From Granulicella sp. dw_53 (GTDB lineage Bacteria > Acidobacteriota > Terriglobia > Terriglobales > Acidobacteriaceae), in assembly GCF_018449545.1 (NCBI RefSeq), contig NZ_JAAVUR010000013.1, positions 1 through 64,000 on the forward strand: 64,000 nucleotides of DNA, read 5' to 3'. A model generated the notes under the pieces. That model was not told where the DNA came from, ran no database searches, and saw only the letters and a list, made by a program, of their open reading frames with translations. Shown one piece after another: positions 43,391 to 52,480 of this stretch (within the stretch, counting starts at the first letter, position 1; the number at the start of each line of letters is the position of its first letter). A program made the position numbers and the translations under genes.

Positions 43391-44272
43391 TTACTGCTCC
43401 CGCGCGCCAGACAGAACCGGGCCGTTAGATTTGCTATTACGCGTCACGCTGCGACCGCTGCGCTCCAGTGCCAAACGAAAGGCATCCGAGAGCTTAGCCT
43501 TCGTAATCACATCCTCAAGATTAATTCCGAGGTGGACGATGGTCTGTGCAATCTGGGGTCGAATTCCGCTGATAATACACTCAGCTCCCATAAGCCGTGC
43601 AGCAGTGATGGTCTTCAGAAGGTGTTGCGCGACCAGCGTATCAACTGTGGGAACGCCTGTGATGTCGATGATGGCAAAGCGGGAGTTTGTCTGCACAATC
43701 GCTTGGAGCAACGATTCCATCACAATTTGGGTTCGCGCACTATCGAGCGTCCCGATCAAAGGAAGCGCGACGATACCGTCCCAAAGCGTCACAACCGGAG
43801 TTGAGAGCTCAAGCATCTCTTCTTGCTGGCGGACAATCACCTGATCTCGTCCGTGAATATAACTATCCGTAGTATGCAACGCTAGCTTATCGATGAAGTC
43901 GTCCACTGCAGTGATCTCAGAGAAGAGCAAATCGACATCATTTTTATGCAGCTTCAGTGCCAGACCAAAAATAGGACCCTTCAGCGACAAGATGAACATT
44001 GCCGTCTCTGATGGAGTAAACCCTTGAACCGCTCGAGTGGTAGACAAGCTTGCCAACAGATCCTTAAGGGGCTGCCAAGGTGGCGAATTCAGATTATCCA
44101 GCGCAGCTTCCCCCGGAGCATCACAGATCATTGTGAGAACTTCCGCAGCTTGTGACTTCAACTCCCGGTCGTCAATCAAGTCCCGTCTTCGAATACCGCC
44201 TTTAATTCCTTCCAACCATTCTTGAAGCAGGGACTCTTGGTTCCTGCGAACTACGTCCAGTACATTCGCCAT
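43391..44272 (-). CDS. rsbR: RsbR: stressosome co-antagonist with sensory N-domain and STAS
   Basis: 293 residues. The N-terminal 150 residues are helical, as in the non-heme globin-like sensory domain of RsbR paralogs; residues 155-275 are a STAS domain (VALPLIGTLDSARTQIVMES, FAIIDITGVPTVDTLVAQHL, ISGIRPQIAQTIVHLGI). Thr about 212 and about 244 sit where RsbR carries its phospho-threonines. It is the first gene of the operon rsbR-rsbS-rsbT. There is only one rsbR paralog here, so the input seems simple; the signal is unknown. Confidence 0.93.
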   Translation of the reverse strand: MANVLDVVRRNQESLLQEWLEGIKGGIRRRDLIDDRELKSQAAEVLTMICDAPGEAALDNLNSPPWQPLKDLLASLSTTRAVQGFTPSETAMFILSLKGPIFGLALKLHKNDVDLLFSEITAVDDFIDKLALHTTDSYIHGRDQVIVRQQEEMLELSTPVVTLWDGIVALPLIGTLDSARTQIVMESLLQAIVQTNSRFAIIDITGVPTVDTLVAQHLLKTITAARLMGAECIISGIRPQIAQTIVHLGINLEDVITKAKLSDAFRLALERSGRSVTRNSKSNGPVLSGAREQ

Positions 44273-44618
44273 TTAGCTCTCCGGGAGTTGCATCTTCGTT
44301 GACGCGCCAAAAATCTCAACTCTATGATTCTACAGAAATTGAGATTTGGCGCTTATGTGGAATTTTGACGGACTGGCGTGCGATAAAAAAGCGATCCTTC
44401 GGCTGAGGGTCCCTCAACTTGCAATTTGGCACATTGCCAGATACACAAGAGCACTAGGGACAATGAAAGGTCCCGGTAGGCACGGACAGACCCCAGCTCG
44501 ATTAGAGTTCCTGGCATGAGACGACAGGCAACACGAAAGTCAACGAATAGTAGAAAAGAACTCCCGGAAGATGTCCTACAGCGCCTCATCGAGTCTGCGC
44601 AAGGCTTCCGAGGAACCC

Positions 44619-45002
44619 TCAACAAGCGGCGCCGATCTCTGGATTGGCGAACGTATCGTGATTCTCAGCGTCACTCAGGTCCAGACAGGCGAAATCCTTC
44701 TCCACGATGATCTCCAACTCCCCATGCTCCCCAATATCGACGGTCGCGTAGATCCCAACCTGATTGGTCTCCGCCCAGGACTTAGCTTGATCCACTGGAA
44801 GAACAATGGATACTTCAGGAAACTCGTGGCGAATTCGCACGCCAGCTTGCCCTGCTTCGGTCTCAAGCGAGTAAGTCAACATGGCCCGACTATCAGAACT
44901 GAAATGAATCGTCTCCTCAATGCGGCCAATTTCGATCAGTTTTGTGACCTCTGAACGCAAGAGCCTCAACCGAATTGAATTTCCTTTGATACGCAACTTC
45001 AT
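44619..45002 (-). CDS. Small conserved protein next to fdhD (DUF7009-like)
   Basis: 127 residues, soluble, starting MKLRIKGNSIRLRLLRSEV, a pattern I associate with a small conserved family (DUF7009) often encoded next to fdhD. The ATG overlaps the fdhD stop by four bases, so the two are co-translated. No catalytic motif is visible. It may assist FdhD or a molybdenum enzyme; that is inferred from linkage only. Confidence 0.65.
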   Translation of the reverse strand: MKLRIKGNSIRLRLLRSEVTKLIEIGRIEETIHFSSDSRAMLTYSLETEAGQAGVRIRHEFPEVSIVLPVDQAKSWAETNQVGIYATVDIGEHGELEIIVEKDFACLDLSDAENHDTFANPEIGAAC

Positions 45003-45976
45003 AAGTTTTCCTTTACTCCAAAATCACCCACGATACGTTCTGCGCCCTGATAGACATTGAAATGATCGCCACGCAAGAACCCAACCAGGGTCATATCAAA
45101 CTCCTTCGCAACTTGAACGGCAAGACTCGAAGGAGCGCCTACAGAGACGACCATCGGAATTCCTCCCATCAGGGCCTTTTGTAATAGTTCAAAGCTCGCT
45201 CTGCCAGATAAAAAAAGCAGCCGATCGTGCACCGGCGTCCGATCCGCAAGAAACTCTGCACCCAGTAGCTTATCCACCGCGTTGTGTCGCCCAACATCCT
45301 CGCGAATCGAGTGAAGATGCCCCTCAGCATCAAACATTCCAGACGCGTGTAAGCCGCCTGTTCTATCGAAGACCTCCTGTGCGGCCCGCAGCTTGTCCGG
45401 AAGTGAGCACAGAACATGAGCCGATACTTGAAAACGGTTGAGATATCTTGGCGGACAAACGGTGCGGAGAGCGAGTAAAGAGGCCTTCCCGCAGATTCCG
45501 CAACTGGACGTCGTATAGAAATTGCGCTCCAGGTTAGCCAAACTGACTGAAACGTCAGGAGCGAGGTCGACTCGCACTACATTTCGTTCGGGCTGATAGG
45601 GCAGGATCAAATCCTCTGAAAGGGAAGGTTCTTCGGACCGTAGGTCCGAGGCTCGGCCTGCAACATAGCTGATCTCGCCAATGTCCGCATAATCACTGAC
45701 GACCCCCTCCGTCAAAAGGAATCCTGCAACCAGCTCAAAGTCGTGTCCCGGAGTTCGCATGGTAACCGATATGGACTTGGTCCGCCGCGAATCCGCCGGC
45801 CCATACCCGAGTTGAATCTCGAGCGGCTCTTCCACCGCAAGGACATCCTTTGCGGTATGGGCCTCATCGCCTTTGAATCGGCTCACCAGCGTTTCAACGG
45901 TACTGCGGTCACGCAAGGGTCTCGAAGAGGTTTCATCTTCTAAGATCTCGCGCTGATTGGGGATCATGCTAACCAT
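44999..45976 (-). CDS. fdhD: FdhD: sulfur carrier/chaperone for formate dehydrogenase
   Basis: 325 residues. Family motifs: VTMRTPGHDFELVAGFLLTE near residue 75, TTSSCGICGKAS with the CxxC pair that carries persulfide sulfur, GGLHASGMFDAEG, EDVGRHNAVDKLLG and SGRASFELLQKALMGGIP. FdhD passes sulfur from IscS to the molybdenum cofactor before insertion into formate dehydrogenase. No formate dehydrogenase gene is in view. An ATG three codons downstream (45967) is an alternative start. Confidence 0.94.
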   Translation of the reverse strand: MVSMIPNQREILEDETSSRPLRDRSTVETLVSRFKGDEAHTAKDVLAVEEPLEIQLGYGPADSRRTKSISVTMRTPGHDFELVAGFLLTEGVVSDYADIGEISYVAGRASDLRSEEPSLSEDLILPYQPERNVVRVDLAPDVSVSLANLERNFYTTSSCGICGKASLLALRTVCPPRYLNRFQVSAHVLCSLPDKLRAAQEVFDRTGGLHASGMFDAEGHLHSIREDVGRHNAVDKLLGAEFLADRTPVHDRLLFLSGRASFELLQKALMGGIPMVVSVGAPSSLAVQVAKEFDMTLVGFLRGDHFNVYQGAERIVGDFGVKENL

Positions 45977-46232
45977 CCTTTGTCCATGAGATGCGCGTGG
46001 GTCGGATCACGCTTCATGCGCTAAATGGTTCGCCTGGAATGTGACATCTCAAACGTCTAACGCCATCTCACAATCCGTTGATGTACGCTGATGCCATGGG
46101 TCGCCTGTAATGGCAATCCTCGCATATGCTTACATGGCGCAAGGTTCTCTATGGCCGGACGGAGATGGCTTCCGGCAGTATTTCGCGGCATTTACCAATT
46201 CAGACTGAATTCCACTGTTTGGGGGTACACAT

Positions 46233-46751
46233 TTGATACAGACTGTACTACGGGCTTTGCGGCTGTTAATGATAGTTGCCTGGGTCGGAGGACTGATCTT
46301 TTTTGCGTTTGTCGTGGCTCCGGTTGCGTTCCATAGCCTGACGAACTCCCATGATGCCGGGTTAGTGGTAGGAGGAACGTTACGGGTACTACACTGGATC
46401 GGCCTCATCGGTGGTGGTGTCTTTTGCCTGGCAACCGCATGCCTTTGGCTCTGGGCCGAGGTGCCGGCACGAGTCAGTTTCGCGATCCAACTGGCTCTGA
46501 CCCTGGTAATGCTGATAGGCACTGCATACTCACAGTTCAGGATTCTTCCCGCGATGGAGGTTGATCGGATCAATGCGGGCGGAAATGTGAATGCCGCAGA
46601 CGTCTCGAATCCGTCTCGATTGGACTTTGAACGCCTGCATATCCTGTCGGAGCGGCTGGAAGGACTGGTGCTGTTCTGCGGTCTGGGAGTGGTCTATCTG
46701 TTATCGCGTGAATCTCAGTGGCCCGAGACGGGTAAAATCAAGAAGATATGA
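46233..46751 (+). CDS. DUF4149-like small membrane protein
   Basis: 172 residues with four hydrophobic segments: LRLLMIVAWVGGLIFFAFVV, a second near 45-70, a third near 75-98 and a last at LEGLVLFCGLGVVYLL. The opening W-GG-IFFAFVVAPVAF followed by a conserved polar loop fits the DUF4149 (TMEM205-like) family. The start is a TTG with GGGGG eight bases upstream; the first in-frame ATG lies inside helix 1. It is followed closely by a ZIP transporter gene, so they may form a small operon. Function unknown. Confidence 0.7.
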   Translation: MIQTVLRALRLLMIVAWVGGLIFFAFVVAPVAFHSLTNSHDAGLVVGGTLRVLHWIGLIGGGVFCLATACLWLWAEVPARVSFAIQLALTLVMLIGTAYSQFRILPAMEVDRINAGGNVNAADVSNPSRLDFERLHILSERLEGLVLFCGLGVVYLLSRESQWPETGKIKKI

Positions 46752-46842
46752 CACATGAATGGATCGTGTTCTGGCTCGCCGGGCGAATTTTGATGAAGGA
46801 TGGCGTCGGCTTGCAGCTTCCTACTCGCCGCGGCGACTGAAA

Positions 46843-47583
46843 ATGAGCAGGTTCGGGAGTACGTTTTGGCTGACTCTGGCACTCGGGTTTGGGGCTGGGC
46901 TGGCGGATTATGTAGGTGGCGCGCTGCTGGTGCGACGAGCCCCGTCAAGACGGGCGTTGCGGTACATCATGGCGCTGGGCGCAGGTTTTATGGTCGCGGC
47001 AGTCCTTCTGGAGATGGTGCCGGAAGGTCTGGAGGTGAATCCACATTGGGGCCCTTTATTGGTGCTGGTAGGGTTTTGCGGGGTCCATCTGCTGGAGCAT
47101 ACGTTAGTGCCGCACTTCCACTTCGGCGAGGAGTCACACGAGCACTCTCATGTATCGGGACGGACGAGCTATAAGGTCCTGCTCGGACTAGCCACACATA
47201 CTTTTTTCGATGGAATCGCGATCGGGTCGGGCTTTGTGGTCTCAAGATGGCTGGGATGGGTGCTTTTCTTTGCGGTTTTCCTGCACAAGATACCCGAAGG
47301 ATTCACCGTAGCCAGTGTGATGCTCGCCGGAGGACAGAGTCGCAGGGCGGCTTTGAACTCGGCGCTCTTCCTGGGTGTGATGACAGTGCTGGGGGCAATG
47401 GCAATTAGCCTTCAACCGACATGGGTACGGGAGGGTTTGCCGCTGGCCGCCGGAGTGACACTGTACGTGGCCGCGACGGACCTGGTTCCAGAGGTAAACC
47501 GCGAACCCGGAATTCGGATGGCATTGGTGTTCTTTACCGGCGTGGTGATCTTCTTCTTGCTACGTCTGATCGGGCCGGTTTAG
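46843..47583 (+). CDS. ZIP-family metal transporter
   Basis: About 246 residues from the ATG of MSRFGSTFW; a further 28 upstream codons are open but unlike the family. It has about eight hydrophobic segments, a His-rich loop (HLLEHTLVPHFHFGEESHEHSH) for metal capture, and the ZIP helix-4/5 signature ATHTFFDGIAIGSG and FLHKIPEGFTVASVML, whose His and Glu residues bind the metal in the pore. It should import zinc or another divalent metal. No Zur or Fur box was recognised upstream. Confidence 0.9.
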   Translation: MSRFGSTFWLTLALGFGAGLADYVGGALLVRRAPSRRALRYIMALGAGFMVAAVLLEMVPEGLEVNPHWGPLLVLVGFCGVHLLEHTLVPHFHFGEESHEHSHVSGRTSYKVLLGLATHTFFDGIAIGSGFVVSRWLGWVLFFAVFLHKIPEGFTVASVMLAGGQSRRAALNSALFLGVMTVLGAMAISLQPTWVREGLPLAAGVTLYVAATDLVPEVNREPGIRMALVFFTGVVIFFLLRLIGPV

Positions 47584-47604
47584 CAACGCAATTACGACCA
47601 AAGA

Positions 47605-49191
47605 CTACTGAAGAGTTACGGTAACCGTGGCGGAGTGGGTGAGGACCGCACCGGCTGGACTCGTTGCAGTTCCCGTAACAGTTACTGTGTAAATCTTGGG
47701 TGGGGCCGAAGATTGGGAATTACCGGAGTTTACGCGAGCCCCGCAGCCTGTAATAGCGACGATAAGCAGCGACAGCAGAGCAATGGAACGGTGACGGCGG
47801 GAGCCCCGAACCCATAGAAGCGGTAAGAGCAAGGCCTCGAAAGCAGCGCAGGGATCGCTGCATCTGGAAGACAATGTCGCGGCAGCCTTGAGGGTAGTGA
47901 GGGTTAGGGTGAAGGTGTTAGAGACAGGTCCTGGAGGAAGATACGTAGGACTAAATGTGGCCACAGTATTCGGAGGAAGGCCGCTCGCGGAGAGAGTGAT
48001 AGCGCTGTTGAGCGTTCCCTGGGTCTGTGTGGCAAAAGCATAGCTCGCAGTTCCTCCTGTAAGAAGAGTCTGGGAGGCAATGCCAGTAGTGGTGAGAGTA
48101 AAGTCAGTTGGAGTTTGGACTGGAGGCGGAATGGACGAACCCAGAGCCGCAACGGTCTGGATGGTATTGTCTGCAGAGACTTGGCGGATGTGACCATTGT
48201 GGGCGTCGGAGAACGTAAGAAGACCTGCGGGGGAGACGCTAACGGCCGTAGGACTGTCGAGTGAAGCCGATAGAGCGGGGCCAGAATCGCCGGCAGAGCC
48301 CTGCACGCCGTTGCCGGCGAGGACGGCGATCAAGCCAGTTGTGGCGTCGATGCGGCGAATCCGGTGATTGCTGGTGTCGGCGATGTAGACATTGCCACTG
48401 GAGTCAAGGGAGATGCCATGGGGAAGAGTCAGAGGACCGGGAACTCCGTTGCCGGCGATAGTAGTAATCAAGCCAGTTGCAGCGGTGACCTTCCGGATTC
48501 GATGGTTGTGAGTGTCGGAGAGGTACAGATTCTGGGATACGTCGACGGCAAGCCCTTGCGGCGAGTCGATGGCGGCAGTGACGGCAAGACCAGAGTCTCC
48601 GGAAAAGCCCTGAGTGCCGTTGCCAGCGATGGTAGTGATCAGACCGGTAGTGATGTCGATGCGGCGGATGCGGTGATTGCCCGAGTCGGCGATGTAGAGG
48701 TTTTGGTTGACGTCGAAGGCAAGAGCCGTGGGGAGATTGAGATGAGCGGCGGAAGCTAAACCTGCATCGCCGCTGAAGCCTGGAGTGCTGCCTGAGATGG
48801 TGGTGAGGATGCCTGTGGAGAGATTGAGCCGGCGGATGCGGTGATTATGAGTGTCGGCGATGTAGAGATTCTGATTGGCGTCTAGCGCTAGACCTTGCGG
48901 GGAGTCGAGTTGCGCTGCGGTGGCAAAGCCGTTGTCGCCGGAAAAGCCTTGGGTGGCAGTTCCGGCGATCACGGTGAGGACGCCGTTCGGAGCGAGCTTG
49001 CGAATGACGTGATTGGCGGTCTCGGCGAGGTAAAGATTGCCTTGAGCGTCAAAGACAATGGCGGATGGAAGGATGAGTGGAGCTGCGGGAATCGTTTGGG
49101 ACGTGGCTCTGACGGCAAGCAGCAGAAAGAGCGCCAGCCGGAGGCGGGCGAAGACGGGACAAGGTGGGCTTGAGATACTCTGCGGACCCAT
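47605..49191 (-). CDS. Secreted NHL-repeat beta-propeller protein
   Basis: 528 residues with an N-terminal signal (LALFLLLAVRATS). Six NHL repeats follow, about 55 residues each, with the recurring phrase LYIADTHNHRIRR and GFSGD-G linkers, forming a six-bladed propeller (about 40-345). An Ig-like beta region follows, then a hydrophobic stretch (SIALLSLLIVAITG), and a Ser/Thr-rich end. The DNA of the repeats is itself repetitive, about 165 bases per unit between 48250 and 49070. Such proteins are common in Acidobacteria and may bind proteins or ligands; no enzyme site is visible. Confidence 0.88.
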   Translation of the reverse strand: MGPQSISSPPCPVFARLRLALFLLLAVRATSQTIPAAPLILPSAIVFDAQGNLYLAETANHVIRKLAPNGVLTVIAGTATQGFSGDNGFATAAQLDSPQGLALDANQNLYIADTHNHRIRRLNLSTGILTTISGSTPGFSGDAGLASAAHLNLPTALAFDVNQNLYIADSGNHRIRRIDITTGLITTIAGNGTQGFSGDSGLAVTAAIDSPQGLAVDVSQNLYLSDTHNHRIRKVTAATGLITTIAGNGVPGPLTLPHGISLDSSGNVYIADTSNHRIRRIDATTGLIAVLAGNGVQGSAGDSGPALSASLDSPTAVSVSPAGLLTFSDAHNGHIRQVSADNTIQTVAALGSSIPPPVQTPTDFTLTTTGIASQTLLTGGTASYAFATQTQGTLNSAITLSASGLPPNTVATFSPTYLPPGPVSNTFTLTLTTLKAAATLSSRCSDPCAAFEALLLPLLWVRGSRRHRSIALLSLLIVAITGCGARVNSGNSQSSAPPKIYTVTVTGTATSPAGAVLTHSATVTVTLQ

Positions 49192-49228
49192 AATGAGTTG
49201 AATTAAATAATCGAGTTTAGGTGAGAGA

Positions 49229-50140
49229 TCATGGCTCCGCGATCGTGGAGTTGCGCAGACTGCCTAGTTTCTCAATGGTAATAACGATCTCTTCGTTGGG
49301 CTTGAGCCAGCGTTTTGGCGTGCGGCCGAGACCTACTCCTTCGGGAGTACCTGTGCTGACGATGTCTCCGGCTTCGAGGGGCGTAATACTGGAGATATAG
49401 GCGATGAGCGCGGGGATCTTGAAGATGAGATCGCTGGTGTTGGAGTCCTGCAGAGTCTCGCCGTTGATGGTGAGGGAGATGCGAAGGTTGTGAGGATCGG
49501 AGACCTCGTCAGCGGTAGTGATGGAGGGACCAATCGGGGTGAAGGTGGGAAAGGATTTGCCGAGGTTCCACTGGCTGGTCGAGAGCTGGATGTCGCGGGC
49601 GCTGACATCGTTGACGATAGTGTATCCGAGCACGTAGTCCATGGCGAACTCTAACGGAATCTGATAGCCGGGCTTACCGATGACAAAGGCGAACTCGGCT
49701 TCATAATCAGGCTCAGTGCTGATCTTCGGGAGGATGATGGAGACATCAGGTCCGATGACGGAGCTTGAGAGCTTGAGGAAGACAGTTGGAACTTTTTGAA
49801 CGGGCAGGTTCGATTCGACGGCGTGTTTATGGTAATTGAGGCCGATGGCAAAGACACGGGGCGGACGGGGAATAGGAGCGTGGAGCGTCACAGCGGAGAG
49901 GGGGATACGAGAGGCTTTGGGAAGCTTCGCGGCGACCTCTTCCAGGGCTGGCTTCCCTGCTTCGATGAGCTTGAGGAGGGTTGGATAACCGAGGGAGGAG
50001 AGATCGGCGACCTCGTTGTCGAGCAGAACTCCTGGAGTTGGGTTGTCGATGCCTAGAGTGGCAGATGCAACGGAAGTCGCGGGATCCTTGGATTGAGTTC
50101 CTGCTGCTTCGGCTCGGGTGGAGAAGGTGACGAGTTTCAT
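49229..50140 (-). CDS. FAH-family 2,4-diketo-3-deoxy-L-fuconate hydrolase (predicted)
   Basis: 303 residues of the fumarylacetoacetate hydrolase family: FAIGLNYHKHAVESN, TEPDYEAEFAFVIGKPG (metal-binding Glu pair), DYVLGYTIVNDVSARDIQ (metal Asp) and GDIVSTGTPEGVGLGR. In Xanthomonas campestris an enzyme of this type splits the diketo acid of the oxidative L-fucose pathway into pyruvate and L-lactate. That role is inferred here because the ATG overlaps the stop of the fuconate dehydratase gene and a dehydrogenase gene lies upstream. Other beta-diketone substrates are possible. Confidence 0.85.
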   Translation of the reverse strand: MKLVTFSTRAEAAGTQSKDPATSVASATLGIDNPTPGVLLDNEVADLSSLGYPTLLKLIEAGKPALEEVAAKLPKASRIPLSAVTLHAPIPRPPRVFAIGLNYHKHAVESNLPVQKVPTVFLKLSSSVIGPDVSIILPKISTEPDYEAEFAFVIGKPGYQIPLEFAMDYVLGYTIVNDVSARDIQLSTSQWNLGKSFPTFTPIGPSITTADEVSDPHNLRISLTINGETLQDSNTSDLIFKIPALIAYISSITPLEAGDIVSTGTPEGVGLGRTPKRWLKPNEEIVITIEKLGSLRNSTIAEP

Positions 50141-51477
50141 GCGTTGCTCCTTGATTCGCCCTGGGATTCGTTCCAGGGTTCTGTCCAGGCTTCACCGTTG
50201 GGATAGGCGAAGCGTGTGAGGGATTCGGGCTTGATCTGGATGCTGTATCCAGGAGCAGTGGGAAGCTGATAGTGGCCGTTGCGGATGACGACGGGATCGA
50301 GGAAGTGTTCGTGGAGGTGATCGACGAACTCGATGACTCGATCTTCGAGAGACGCAGAGACGCTTAGAAAATCGAAGGCGGAGAGGTGTTGGACGTACTC
50401 GCAGAGGCCAACGCCGCCGGCATGGGGACAGACTGGAATATTGAACTTCGCGGCCAGGAGGAGGATAGCGAGGTTCTCGTTGACTCCGGCGACGCGGCAG
50501 CTATCGAGTTGGAGGACGTCGATGGCCTGGGCTTGCAGGAGCTGTTTGAAGATGATGCGGTTCTGGACATGTTCTCCGGTGGCGATGCGGGTTGGTGCGG
50601 CTTCGCGGCGGATGCGGGCATGGCCGAGGATGTCGTCGGGGCTGGTTGGCTCCTCCATCCACCAAGGGTCAATTGGGGCGAGATGGCGGGTGCGGCGGAT
50701 GGCTTCTTCGACTCCCCATTTCTGGTTGGCATCGACCATCAGCTTGTTGGACCAGCCGATCTCTTCCCGGACGATGCGGCCGCGGCGAAGGTCCTCTTCC
50801 TGATCGCCTCCGACCTTGAGCTTGAAGTGAGTCCAGCCTTCGGCGAGGGCCTCTTTACAGAGGCGGCGAATCTTCTCTTCGGAGTAGCCAAACCAGCCTA
50901 CCGAGGTGGTGTAGGCCGGATAACCGCTCTGCTGGAGCTTGGCGAGGCGGGCTGGTTTGCCTGTGTTGTTGGCTCGCTTGAGGATATCGAGAGCCTCTTG
51001 GGGAGAGAGAGCGTCGTCGATGTAGCGGAAGTCTACGGCGGTTAGGAGCTGCTCGGGCTCCATGTCGGCCAGGAGCTGCCAGAGAGGCTTGGATTCGGCC
51101 TTGGCGTAGAGGTCCCAGACTGCGTTGATGAGGGCTCCGGTGGCGAGGTGAATGACGCCTTTCTCAGGGCCCAGCCAGCGGAACTGGGTGTCGTCGGTGA
51201 GCTGGCGTCCGAAGGCGCGGAGGTCGCTGGTGAGCTCTGCCAAGGGGCGGTTGACTACGTAGCGGGTGAGGTATTCGAGGGCCTGGACGACGAGATCTGT
51301 GCCTCGTCCGAGGGTGAAGGTGAGACCGTGGCCTTCGAGGGCGGAGTTGGTCTCGAGGATGCAGTAGGCAGCGGAGTAATCGGGGTCTTTGTTGACGGCG
51401 TCGGAGCCGATGTGGTCTCGGGAGGTGGGAAAGCGGAGGTCGATGACGCGGGCGCCGGTGATCAGGATTTCATTCAA
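50137..51477 (-). CDS. fucD: L-fuconate dehydratase, enolase superfamily
   Basis: 446 residues, close in pattern to L-fuconate dehydratases: the opening ARVIDLRFPTSRDHIGSD with DYSAAYCILET, the barrel Lys in HFKLKVGGDQ, metal ligands in LMVDANQKW, WWMEEPTSPDD and ATGEHVQNR, and the His region CPHAGGVGLCEYVQ. It removes water from L-fuconate to give 2-keto-3-deoxy-L-fuconate. It sits in the middle of the fucose operon, about 50 bases after the SDR gene and overlapping the hydrolase gene. Related sugar acids such as D-arabinonate could also be substrates. Confidence 0.88.
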   Translation of the reverse strand: MNEILITGARVIDLRFPTSRDHIGSDAVNKDPDYSAAYCILETNSALEGHGLTFTLGRGTDLVVQALEYLTRYVVNRPLAELTSDLRAFGRQLTDDTQFRWLGPEKGVIHLATGALINAVWDLYAKAESKPLWQLLADMEPEQLLTAVDFRYIDDALSPQEALDILKRANNTGKPARLAKLQQSGYPAYTTSVGWFGYSEEKIRRLCKEALAEGWTHFKLKVGGDQEEDLRRGRIVREEIGWSNKLMVDANQKWGVEEAIRRTRHLAPIDPWWMEEPTSPDDILGHARIRREAAPTRIATGEHVQNRIIFKQLLQAQAIDVLQLDSCRVAGVNENLAILLLAAKFNIPVCPHAGGVGLCEYVQHLSAFDFLSVSASLEDRVIEFVDHLHEHFLDPVVIRNGHYQLPTAPGYSIQIKPESLTRFAYPNGEAWTEPWNESQGESRSNA

Positions 51478-51528
51478 GAGCGGAGCTTCCCTTTCGTTGA
51501 GTGATGCGATGCGGGATGAGAGGAGGGA

Positions 51529-52299
51529 TTATGCCGCAGTCCAACCGCCGTCGATGGGGATGACGGCTCCGTTGATGAATTCGGCTTCGCGGGAGCAGAG
51601 GTAGCGGACCAGGGAGGCGATGTCCTCGGGGGTTCCCAGGCGGCCGATGGGCTGGCGGGCGACCAGTTCCGCGCGAGTCTTTTCCTTCTCGTGGGAGTGG
51701 TACTTGTCGAGGTAGCCCTCGACGAAGGGGCTTTGGACGGTGCCGGGGGCGATGCAGTTGATGCGGAGTTCTTTCGGGTAGTCGACGGCGATCTGGCGGG
51801 TGATGGCGAGGACCGCTCCCTTGCTGGCGCAGTAGGAGAGGCGCTGCTTGACGCCGACCATTCCGGCGACAGAACCGAGGTTGACGATGCTGCCGTGGGA
51901 GGCGAGGATGAGCGGGAAGGCGGCTTGCGTGACCAGGAAGACGCTGTGGACGTTGACGTTCATGACGCGGGCGAAGTCGTCTTCGGTGGTGTTGGTGATA
52001 TTTCCTACGCCGGCGATCCCGGCGTTGTTGACCAGGATGTCGAGTTGAGGAATTTGAGCGATGGCGGCGCCGACCGAGGTGGCGTTGGTGACGTCCATCT
52101 GGATGGCCTTTGCGCCGGGGAGTTCGGTGGCCAGGGTCTGGGCTGCTGTGAGGTTGAGGTCGCCGATGAGGACTTGCGCGCCTGCGCGGGCTAGTTCACG
52201 GCAGGTTGCGGCACCGATTCCGCTGGCCCCTCCGGTGATGAGTGCGATCTTGCCGTCGAGACGAAATGCTTCCGAAGATATGGTTTCCACGCTAGACAT
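51529..52299 (-). CDS. SDR dehydrogenase of the L-fucose pathway
   Basis: About 256 residues from the ATG of MSSVETISS; an upstream extension of 20 codons is possible but lacks support. SDR motifs: ITGGASGIGAATCRELARAG (NAD binding), DILVNNAGIAG, the catalytic Ser region IVNLGSVAGMVG and YCASKGAVLA (Tyr and Lys), ending INGAVIPIDGGW. By operon context it probably oxidises 2-keto-3-deoxy-L-fuconate to the 2,4-diketo acid, as in Xanthomonas; L-fucose dehydrogenase is the alternative. No fucose dehydrogenase plus lactonase pair, or kinase/aldolase pair, is seen nearby. Confidence 0.85.
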   Translation of the reverse strand: MSSVETISSEAFRLDGKIALITGGASGIGAATCRELARAGAQVLIGDLNLTAAQTLATELPGAKAIQMDVTNATSVGAAIAQIPQLDILVNNAGIAGVGNITNTTEDDFARVMNVNVHSVFLVTQAAFPLILASHGSIVNLGSVAGMVGVKQRLSYCASKGAVLAITRQIAVDYPKELRINCIAPGTVQSPFVEGYLDKYHSHEKEKTRAELVARQPIGRLGTPEDIASLVRYLCSREAEFINGAVIPIDGGWTAA

Positions 52300-52374
52300 A
52301 GTAATTGGTTTGACGTAATTGGTTTGACGGCGCGGGATGTGTCCCGGGGTACGGCTCACAGACCCCCTCCCCCC

Positions 52375-52410
52375 CTAAATGACCCAAAATATTCATTTTA
52401 GGTCATTTAG
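52375..52410. promoter_or_regulatory. Long inverted repeat upstream of the fucose operon
   Basis: CTAAATGACC (52375-52384) and GGTCATTTAG (52401-52410) are perfect inverted arms; inside, AAAAT and ATTTT also pair, with one C/A mismatch and the four-base loop ATTC. The result is a 16-bp stem with one mismatch, in a 36-bp element 76 bases upstream of the SDR start. It could be an operator for the operon or a mobile intergenic palindrome. No poly-T follows, so a terminator is unlikely. Confidence 0.5.
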
Positions 52411-52450
52411 CTTAGGACTATGGGGCCCATGCCCTGCATCAGGGTTTCCT

Positions 52451-52480
52451 GCATAACCATTGATGGTGCTTGGGTTATGC
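52451..52480. promoter_or_regulatory. Second inverted repeat in the fucose/lipoprotein divergent region
   Basis: GCATAACC (52451-52458) and GGTTATGC (52473-52480) are perfect 8-bp inverted arms separated by 14 bases. The spacing would place the half sites on nearly the same DNA face, as in dimeric repressor operators. Chance cannot be excluded. Confidence 0.35.

Noticed and set aside
44516..44710. 64-codon plus-strand frame (contains PEDVLQRLIESAQGFRG)
   Set aside because: Briefly looked like a real N-terminus, but it runs into the antisense of the small gene next to fdhD and has no continuation or motif.
50386..51045. 219-codon plus-strand frame opposite the fuconate dehydratase
   Set aside because: Antisense shadow of fucD; no family features and biased composition.
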